From contig CAIFEB010000018.1 in NCBI GenBank assembly GCA_903789375.1, positions 1-38,981 of the forward strand: 38,981 nt of DNA. Direction: 5' to 3'. The DNA is from an uncultured Eggerthellaceae bacterium (lineage in GTDB: Bacteria > Actinomycetota > Coriobacteriia > Coriobacteriales > Eggerthellaceae). Both the position numbers and the translations under genes were made by a program. Of this stretch, positions 33,603-38,981 are shown one piece after another (position 1 is the first letter of the stretch; every line of letters begins with the position of its first letter). Under the pieces are notes generated by a model, which had not been told where the DNA came from, did no database searches, and saw nothing but the letters and a program-made list of their open reading frames with translations.

Positions 33603-33859
33603 GCGCTGCTCCTCTCGTGCTTGCTCGCGTGCGCGCGTTCGTGTCCGTCTGTTCGCGCTGGCGGGAAACCTGCGGCGGCTCGCTTGCGCGGGCGCTCAAG
33701 GGCTTCCGACTGCGCTGTCGCGCGCTCGCCATGCAGCTCTCGCGCGTGCGCGCACCCGCGTTTCCCTGCCCGATTGCCACTTAAACGCTGGACGCGCGCG
33801 ATGAGAAGAGAGACTATGTTGACAGGATATAAGCGAAACTGAATTAAGTGGAGGAACCC
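33603..33859. promoter_or_regulatory. Divergent EamA/LysR intergenic region
   Basis: 257 bases. The AT-richest part (33805-33850) contains TTGACA at 33819-33824 and TATAAG at 33829-33834, which are too close together to form one promoter. The segment around 33814-33833 has TAT...ATA symmetry and is a candidate LysR site. Exact promoters could not be fixed. Confidence 0.35.
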
Positions 33860-34705
33860 ATGGACGACCGGCGCATTGAAGTGCTTCTTTCCGCAGTTCA
33901 GACGGGGAGTTTCAACAAAGCGGCCACGCGCGAGCACTGCTCGCAATCGGCGGTGACCCAGCTGATGAATTCCCTCGAAGATGAACTTGGTGTGAAGGTG
34001 CTCAACCGCAGCCACGCGGGCATCACGCTGACGCCGGAGGGCGAGGAGCTGCTGCCGCTGTTCGTGGAAGCCGACGATGCGCTGCGCCGTCTGGCGGCGC
34101 GGGCGAAACGCGTCAAGCAGGACACGGTGCTGCCGGTGCGCATCGGCGCGTTCTCGTCGGTGTCCAACCGCTGGCTGCCGCGCGCCATCAGCGAGTACCA
34201 GCAGCGCCATCCCGAGGCGGCGTTCGAGGTGCGCGTGGGCACAGATTCGGTGTCGGACTGGCTGCTCGCCGGCGAAATCGACCTGGCGCTTGGCGATGCG
34301 GAGCGCTGCCGGGGGTTCCGCTGGCATCCGCTCGTGGACGATCCGTACTACGCGGTGATGCCGGCGTCGTGGGCGCCTGCGGGTGCGACATCGATCACCC
34401 AAGACGAGCTGGTGAAGCGGCCGTTCATCATGGCGACGTGCAACGCGCTCGCGGCGTATCTGAGCCCCAAGCCCGCGTCGGGTTTCACGCTGACCTGCGA
34501 CGATGACACCACCGTGCTGTCGATGGTGGCGCAGGGGCTCGGTGTGACGGCTATGCCCGAGCTCAGCCTGCAGAACGTGCCCGACTCGGTGCGCGTGCTG
34601 AAGCTGGAGCCGCCCGTCGCGCGCCAGCTGGGGATCGCGCTGCCAAATTCGCCGCGGCCGGCGGCGGTGCGGTTTGCGGAGTTTCTGCAGAAGGAACAAG
34701 GATAG
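33860..34705 (+). CDS. LysR-family transcriptional regulator
   Basis: 281 residues; start ATG 33860, with GTGGAGGA at 33848-33855 as ribosome binding site, rather than the GTG that is part of that site. The winged helix at 1-60 reads RRIEVLLSAVQTGSFNKAATREHCSQSAVTQLMNSLEDELGVKVLNRSHAGITLTPEGE. The co-inducer binding domain covers about 90-281: LPVRIGAFSSVSNRWLPRAI, SVSDWLLAGEIDLALGD, and MVAQGLGVTAMPELSL. It probably controls the divergent EamA exporter and itself. The ligand is unknown. Confidence 0.95.
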   Translation: MDDRRIEVLLSAVQTGSFNKAATREHCSQSAVTQLMNSLEDELGVKVLNRSHAGITLTPEGEELLPLFVEADDALRRLAARAKRVKQDTVLPVRIGAFSSVSNRWLPRAISEYQQRHPEAAFEVRVGTDSVSDWLLAGEIDLALGDAERCRGFRWHPLVDDPYYAVMPASWAPAGATSITQDELVKRPFIMATCNALAAYLSPKPASGFTLTCDDDTTVLSMVAQGLGVTAMPELSLQNVPDSVRVLKLEPPVARQLGIALPNSPRPAAVRFAEFLQKEQG

Positions 34706-34730
34706 GCGCTGGAACCGCCAGCCCCCTGAG

Positions 34731-35054
34731 CGGCCGGCATGCGGTTTCCGGGGCTGGCTTCGCACCCGCTCGCGTGTCGACCTGCGGGACTCCCGGGGCG
34801 TCCGGCACGCAGGTTCCGGGGCTGGCTCCGCACCCGCTCATGCCTGCGGGGCACATTGCCCGCGAACTCGCTCGCTTCGCTCGCTCAGACACGCGGGCAA
34901 AAGCATGCGCCCCTCCGGCATGAGCTGCTCCGCACGCCCCGGAACCTGCGTTCCGAACGCTGAGGGCCGCGGCCCATTCGCTCAGACACGCGGGCAAGGG
35001 CATGCGCCGCTCCGACGCGAGCTGCTCCGCACGCCCCGGGAACCGCGTGCCGGC
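34731..35054. repeat. Dispersed composite GC-rich repeat, copy 1
   Basis: Two head-to-tail units with TTCCGGGGCTGGCTYCGCACC (34745-34765 and 34813-34833), 68 bases apart, then CCTGCGGGGCACATTGCCCGCG, a mirror-symmetric CTCGCTCG...GCTCGCTC segment (34867-34886), and CAGACACGCGGGCAA. The segment 34913-34955 is roughly the reverse complement of the unit (GCATGAGCTGCTCCGCACGCCCCGGAACCTGCG), making the whole a large imperfect palindrome. A partial third copy (CGCTCAGACACGCGGGCAAGG onward) fills 34980-35054. Confidence 0.8.
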
Positions 35055-35239
35055 CGCTGGGTTCTGCGTTTTCGCTTGGGGTGGGTTTGGTTGCTTGCGT
35101 GGCGGTGCTTCGCTGCGCGCTGCCTGATTGGCCCAGGGCTTGCGGCTCTTGTTCGGCGGGGCGGCGCTTTGCGCGGTCTCTTACTTCGTCGCGTTGCCGC
35201 TGGTATCGTTGGTGGAAACGTATCGTTAGGAGTTTCGCT
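35055..35239. other. Intergenic remainder before the glycosylase gene
   Basis: No gene recognised; GC-rich, and probably contains the promoter of the DNA glycosylase gene. Nothing definite seen. Confidence 0.35.
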
Positions 35240-35881
35240 ATGCCCACGCTCACAACGGAAACGCCTGAAGTCGCCTACCTTATGGAGCGGGACTGGCGGC
35301 TTCGTCACCTCATCGAGACGGTGGGCGATCTGCGTTACGAGGCTCCGGGCAGCGCCTTCGGGCATGTGGCGCATGCCGTGATCGAGCAGATGCTCTCGAT
35401 TAAGGCCGGGCGAACGATCGAGGGCAGGCTGCGCGGGCTCTGCGGCGGCCAAATCACCAGCGAGGCGATCCTTTCCCTCTCCCTGGACGAGATTCGCTCC
35501 TGCGGTGTCGCCGCGCGCAAGGCCGCCACGCTGCAGGAACTCGCGAGGACGATGCCCGAGCCGAAGCTACAGGCGCTCGCCGAGCTCCCCGACGACGAGG
35601 TTCGTGCGGCGCTCACGGCGGTGCGCGGCGTCGGGAAGTGGACCGCCGACATGTTCTTGATCTTCTACCTGGAGCGCCCGGATGTCCTGCCCGTGGAGGA
35701 CGGAGCGGTCCGCCAGGTGTTCACGTGGCTCTACGGTGCGCCGCTTGCGGACGGCAACGTGCGCGAGGTGGTGTGCTCGCTGTGGCGGCCGTACTCTTCG
35801 ACCGCCGTACGGTACCTGTACCGGGCGCTCAACACGGGGCTCGTCGATCTGGGACCCGCCTCGGACGTCTTGGGCGGCTGA
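35240..35881 (+). CDS. DNA-3-methyladenine glycosylase, AlkA-like (HhH-GPD)
   Basis: 213 residues; start ATG 35240 with TTAGGAG at 35226-35232. Removes alkylated bases to start base excision repair. The helix-hairpin-helix is AVRGVGKWTADMFLIFYL (about 127-144), and the catalytic Asp is D154 in LPVEDGAVRQVFTWLYG. Upstream, HVAHAVIEQMLSIKAGRTIEGRL is the typical helical region, with Ser/Ala replaced in the usual QQ-S element. It lacks the C-terminal [4Fe-4S] Cys loop of Nth/MutY and the N-terminal extension of E. coli AlkA, so it fits the short AlkA/MAG group. It stands alone between repeats and the symporter gene. Confidence 0.92.
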   Translation: MPTLTTETPEVAYLMERDWRLRHLIETVGDLRYEAPGSAFGHVAHAVIEQMLSIKAGRTIEGRLRGLCGGQITSEAILSLSLDEIRSCGVAARKAATLQELARTMPEPKLQALAELPDDEVRAALTAVRGVGKWTADMFLIFYLERPDVLPVEDGAVRQVFTWLYGAPLADGNVREVVCSLWRPYSSTAVRYLYRALNTGLVDLGPASDVLGG

Positions 35882-36287
35882 AGCAAGTCGCGGACCTATC
35901 AGTATGCCGTGGGCCCATCACCTGAACAGCTCGTCGTGGGCACCGGTGCGTTCGAAGAAAGCGGCAGAGAACTCGGCAGTCAACCTCGCCATCAAGCCAT
36001 CGCCGCCGCAATGAGGTCAGAACCGTTGGTGAAGCGGCCTTTCTTGCCGGACGCTCGGTAAGCGTCGCTGGGGGATTTCGCGACCCGCGCGCAAGACGCG
36101 CGCCTGGGCGGTTCTTGGGCTTCCGCTGCCATCCTGCGCCTCTGGGTGGGGCCGGGTGTGGCTTTCGCCCGAATGGCGGCGTTCGTGTTGCGTTGCGAGC
36201 GGCATCACGGTACCTTAGTCCATCTGGGCGCATACGCGTCTTCGGCGCTCGGTTAGGGCGCCGTTGAGTCGAATTCGAGAGTGGGAC
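35882..36287. other. Intergenic region with a possible gene remnant
   Basis: 406 bases. On the minus strand, 35923-35997 reads MARLTAEFSAAFFERTGAHD-ELFR and a stop: a protein-like ending that is not preceded by an open frame of any length, so a decayed gene is possible. The rest (36000-36260) is GC-rich with no signal identified; the symporter's ribosome binding site lies at 36277-36284. Confidence 0.4.
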
Positions 36288-37802
36288 ATGGGGATCAACG
36301 GTACAGATAGCGAATCGCGGGCGGCGCGCAACGCCGCGGGCGCAGGCGATTCGAAGGCGGGCTCGGCTGCTAGCGAGGCCGGCGTAAGTGCGCGCGGCGG
36401 AGTTGACGCAGGTGCGCGGGGCGTGGCCAGCTCCGAGACAGTCGGCATGCTCGACGCGAACGTGAACGGGATGGAATCGAGCGTCGCGGGGCGCGAGAGC
36501 TTCCGGTCGCGCGCGGGATTCATCCTGGCGTGCATCGGCAGCGCGGTGGGCATGGGCAACATCTGGCTGTTCCCCACGCGCATCTCGACGTACGGCGGCG
36601 CGACGTTCCTCGTCCCGTACCTCATCTTCGTCGTGCTGATCGCCTCGACGGGCGTCATCGGCGAGATGTCGTTCGGCCGCGCCACGCGCAAGGGGCCGAT
36701 CGGCGCGTTCTCGCAGGCCACACAGGAGCGTTTCGGCCATCGCGCGCCGGGCGCCGCAGCCGGCATCTTCCCGGTGGTGAATTCGCTTGCCATGGCTATC
36801 GGCTACTCGGTCGTCGTCGGATGGATCTGCAAGTACCTCTTCGACGCCATCGTCGGCGCGGATGCGGGGCTTACCGGCGCCGAGCAGTTCGCGCAGCTGT
36901 TCTCCGAAACCGCGGCCGACAACTCGCTGTGGCTCATCGTGGGCATGGTGGCCGCCGTCGCCATCCTGGTGTTCGGTGTGAGCCGCGGCATCGAGCGCGC
37001 CAACGAAGTGATGATGCCGCTGTTCTTCTTCCTGTTCGTGGGCCTGGCCATCTACGTGGCCACGCTGCCGGGCGCGAGCGCGGGCTACGCGTACCTGTTC
37101 ATGCTCGACCCCGCGGGTCTGCTCGACCCGGCCGTGTGGGTGTTCGCGCTGGGCCAGGCGTTCTTCTCGCTGTCGGTGGCGGGCTGCGGAACGCTCATCT
37201 ACGGCTCGTACTTGAAAGACGACGTCAACGTGCCGTTCAGCGCGGGGATGGTCGCCCTGTTCGACACGCTAGCGGCTCTGCTCGCCTCGGCGGTCATCAT
37301 CCCGGTCATGGCGACGGCTGGCCAACGTCTGTCGAGCGGCGGTCCGGGCCTTCTGTTCATCTACCTGCCCACGCTGTTCGCCGAAATGCCCGCCGGGCGC
37401 GTGTTCGAAATCGTATTTTTTGTGGCGGTGCTGTTCGGCGGTCTGTCGTCGCTCATCAACCTGTTCGAAGCGCCCATCTCCACGCTGCAGGAGCTGTTCG
37501 GCATGAAGCGCCGTCCGGCATGCCTGCTCATCGGCGGCGTCAGCATCGTCGTGGGCCTGCTCATTCAGCCGATCGTGTCGCCGTGGATGGACGTGTGTTC
37601 CATCTACGGGTGTCCGATCGGCGCGCTTTTGGCCGCCATCATGTTCTTCTGGGTGCTCGGGCCCACGCGCGTGCTCGGCGAGGTCAACAAAGGCCGGACG
37701 CGCAAGCTGGGGCGGGGCTACGTGGCGCTTGCGCGGTACGGCTTTTGCGGCGTGACGCTCGTCGTGCTGATCGCCGGATCGCTTCTGGGAGGAATCGGCT
37801 GA
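36288..37802 (+). CDS. Sodium:neurotransmitter symporter (NSS) family transporter
   Basis: 504 residues; start ATG 36288 with GAGAGTGGG just upstream, preferred over a TTG at 36264. A Na+-coupled amino acid or amine uptake transporter of the LeuT fold. The first helix has the family signature FRSRAGFILACIGSAVGMGNIWLFP (about 69-93), followed by GGATFLVPYLIF and GEMSFGRATRKGPIGAF; eleven to twelve helices in all. Bacterial homologues average about 450 residues; the excess here is a ~65-residue Ala/Gly/Ser-rich hydrophilic N-terminus. Its TGA stop overlaps the ATG of the next exporter by one base, implying coupled translation and a shared physiological role, for example uptake and export of related amino compounds. 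Confidence 0.95.
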   Translation: MGINGTDSESRAARNAAGAGDSKAGSAASEAGVSARGGVDAGARGVASSETVGMLDANVNGMESSVAGRESFRSRAGFILACIGSAVGMGNIWLFPTRISTYGGATFLVPYLIFVVLIASTGVIGEMSFGRATRKGPIGAFSQATQERFGHRAPGAAAGIFPVVNSLAMAIGYSVVVGWICKYLFDAIVGADAGLTGAEQFAQLFSETAADNSLWLIVGMVAAVAILVFGVSRGIERANEVMMPLFFFLFVGLAIYVATLPGASAGYAYLFMLDPAGLLDPAVWVFALGQAFFSLSVAGCGTLIYGSYLKDDVNVPFSAGMVALFDTLAALLASAVIIPVMATAGQRLSSGGPGLLFIYLPTLFAEMPAGRVFEIVFFVAVLFGGLSSLINLFEAPISTLQELFGMKRRPACLLIGGVSIVVGLLIQPIVSPWMDVCSIYGCPIGALLAAIMFFWVLGPTRVLGEVNKGRTRKLGRGYVALARYGFCGVTLVVLIAGSLLGGIG

Positions 37803-38767
37803 TGGCGAAGGCGACGGGTGACCGCGACCGCTCGGGGCGGCGGCTGTCCGCGCTTGCCCGTACCGACCGGGCCCGCGGCGTGGTCTGCGTGCTCGGCGGC
37901 GCTCTGTGCTGGGGCCTTTCGGGCACGTGCATCGAGTACCTGACGCAGGATCTGGGCATGGCCGTCGCCTGGGCTACGTCGCTGCGCATGTCGTTCAGCG
38001 CCATCGTGCTGGTGGGGCTGTGCCTGGCGCTGCGGCGCGACGAGCTCACGCGGCTCGTGCGCGACCGGCGCAGCTGGCGCGACCTGGTGATGTACGGCGT
38101 CTTCGGGTGCTTCGGCTGCCAGGTGACGTACATGATGACCATCGCGAACAGCAACGCGGGCATCGCCACGCTCATCGAGCAGCTGGGCTTGGTCATCGTC
38201 GTGGCGCACGCGTGCATCGTCGCCCGCCGCGGTCCGCGCACGCGCGAGGTGCTGGCGGTGATTCTGGCGATCGGCGGCCTGTTTTTCATCTGCACCCACG
38301 GCGACCCCACGAAACTGGCTATCTCGGGCGCGGGCCTGGGTTGGGGCCTGGCGTCCACGGTGACGATGGCGCTGTATGTGCTTTTGCCTGCGCGCCTGAT
38401 GAAACGCTGGAGCGGGCTGTCCGTGACGGCCGTGTGCATCACCATCGGAGCGGTGGCGTCGGTCGCCACGCTGCGACCATGGGAACACCCGCTCGAGCTC
38501 AGCCCGATGGCGGTTGTCGCGGTGCTTGTCACCGTCGTGTTCGGCGTCGTGCTGGCGTACCTGCTGTTCCTGCAAGGTGTGCGCAGCGCCGGTCCCATGG
38601 TGGCGAGTCTGCTTGACTGCATGGAGCCGGTGAGCGCGATGGTATTCTCCGCCGTGCTTCTGGGGACGCTGGTGACCGGATACGACCTGGTCGGGGCTGC
38701 GCTGATCGTGATGATGATGGTGACGGTTGCGTTGCCGGACAAGCGCATTCGGGAAGCGGAGCGCTGA
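37802..38767 (+). CDS. EamA/DMT-family transporter, second copy
   Basis: 321 residues; start ATG 37802 overlaps the symporter stop, with GGGAGGA at 37786-37792 as ribosome binding site. Ten predicted helices in two EamA repeats: the first from ARGVVCVLGGALCWGLSGTCIEYL with TSLRMSFSAIVLVGLCLAL and NSNAGIATLIEQLGLVIVV, the second from AISGAGLGWGLASTVTMALYVLLPARL to LLDCMEPVSAMVFSAVLLGTLVTGYDLVGAALIV. Only distantly similar to the EamA protein at 32574-33602, so not a recent duplicate. Substrate unknown. Confidence 0.93.
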   Translation: MAKATGDRDRSGRRLSALARTDRARGVVCVLGGALCWGLSGTCIEYLTQDLGMAVAWATSLRMSFSAIVLVGLCLALRRDELTRLVRDRRSWRDLVMYGVFGCFGCQVTYMMTIANSNAGIATLIEQLGLVIVVAHACIVARRGPRTREVLAVILAIGGLFFICTHGDPTKLAISGAGLGWGLASTVTMALYVLLPARLMKRWSGLSVTAVCITIGAVASVATLRPWEHPLELSPMAVVAVLVTVVFGVVLAYLLFLQGVRSAGPMVASLLDCMEPVSAMVFSAVLLGTLVTGYDLVGAALIVMMMVTVALPDKRIREAER

Positions 38768-38775
38768 AGCCCTGA

Positions 38776-38981
38776 ATCCCCCGGGGCGTCCGGCACGCCG
38801 TTTCCGGGGACGGGCCTCGCACCCGCTCGCGCCTGCGGGGCGCATTGCCCGCGCGTCGGCCTGCGAGTCCCCCTGGCGTCCGGCGCGCGGTTTCCGGGGC
38901 TGGCTCCGCACCCGCTCATGCCTGCGGGGCGCATTGCCCGCGAACTCGCTCGCTTCGCTCGCTCAGACACGCGGGCAAGGG
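38776..38981. repeat. Dispersed composite GC-rich repeat, copy 2 (runs off the window)
   Basis: Same family as the repeat at 34731-35054. Two units (CCGTTTCCGGGG... from 38800 and CGGTTTCCGGGG... from 38888) are 89 bases apart; the 21-base difference in period from copy 1 is a block (CTGCGGGGCGCATTGCCCGCG) missing from the first unit there. Positions 38876-38979 match 34796-34901 almost base for base, including the mirror-symmetric segment (38945-38964). Confidence 0.8.

Noticed and set aside
33819..33847. TTGACA with AATTAA as the LysR promoter
   Set aside because: The transcript would start at or inside the ribosome binding site, leaving no leader; I only report the region as a candidate.
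36530..38767. 745-codon frame covering the symporter and the second EamA gene
   Set aside because: Its first 420 codons are an out-of-frame shadow of the symporter. The real gene starts at 37802, with its own ribosome binding site.

Overview
This window looks like chromosome from a high-GC anaerobic actinobacterium. The best fit is the Coriobacteriia, family Eggerthellaceae (gut genera such as Eggerthella, Gordonibacter, Slackia or Adlercreutzia). I infer this from four things: very high GC, actinobacterial-type rplJ-rplL with an L10 leader, several molybdopterin oxidoreductases with Fe-S partners, and strong Shine-Dalgarno sites. No rRNA, tRNA, CRISPR array, prophage or insertion sequence was recognised.

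Region 1 (1-11,060) is mostly housekeeping. It holds a HEAT-repeat-like protein, aconitase (acnA), a large membrane-anchored protein of unknown function, the L10 leader with its attenuator followed by rplJ-rplL, a DUF4013-like membrane protein and a small nitroreductase. A tandem array with an exact 17-bp period lies upstream of acnA. Region 2 (11,060-14,000, minus strand) is a compact zinc/cadmium-type efflux operon: an ArsR/SmtB-type sensor, a stand-alone CxxC HMA metallochaperone, and a P1B ATPase that lacks its own HMA domain. Its promoter and a perfect 8-bp inverted-repeat operator are visible. Region 3 (14,300-17,280) carries a MOSC protein, murB and an overlapping patatin-like phospholipase.

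Region 4 (17,500-30,000) is the most interesting part. A complete membrane-bound molybdopterin oxidoreductase (catalytic subunit, four-cluster ferredoxin subunit, NrfD membrane subunit) is followed by a structured intergenic stretch. After that comes a second set: an HdrB/CCG-domain protein whose gene overlaps a second molybdopterin oxidoreductase, a CofC-like DUF2064 transferase, a COG1964 (MJ0619/Tes-like) radical SAM enzyme, a ferredoxin-DUF169 fusion and a GNAT protein with a Cys-rich tail, ending at a strong terminator. Both molybdoenzymes resemble acetylene hydratase but lack its catalytic Asp, and neither has a Tat signal. I infer cytoplasmic redox enzymes coupled to a small radical-SAM/transferase modification module. 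Whether that module makes a modified pterin cofactor, a lipid or a small molecule cannot be decided from sequence alone.

Region 5 (30,000-38,981) is transport and accessory. It has a Bcr/CflA-like MFS exporter with a palindromic promoter, a small secreted acidic protein, an EamA exporter divergent from a LysR regulator, an AlkA-type DNA glycosylase, and an NSS symporter translationally coupled to a second EamA exporter. Two copies of a complex dispersed GC-rich repeat occupy the intergenic spaces at about 34.73-35.05 kb and 38.78 kb to the end; the window ends inside the second copy.
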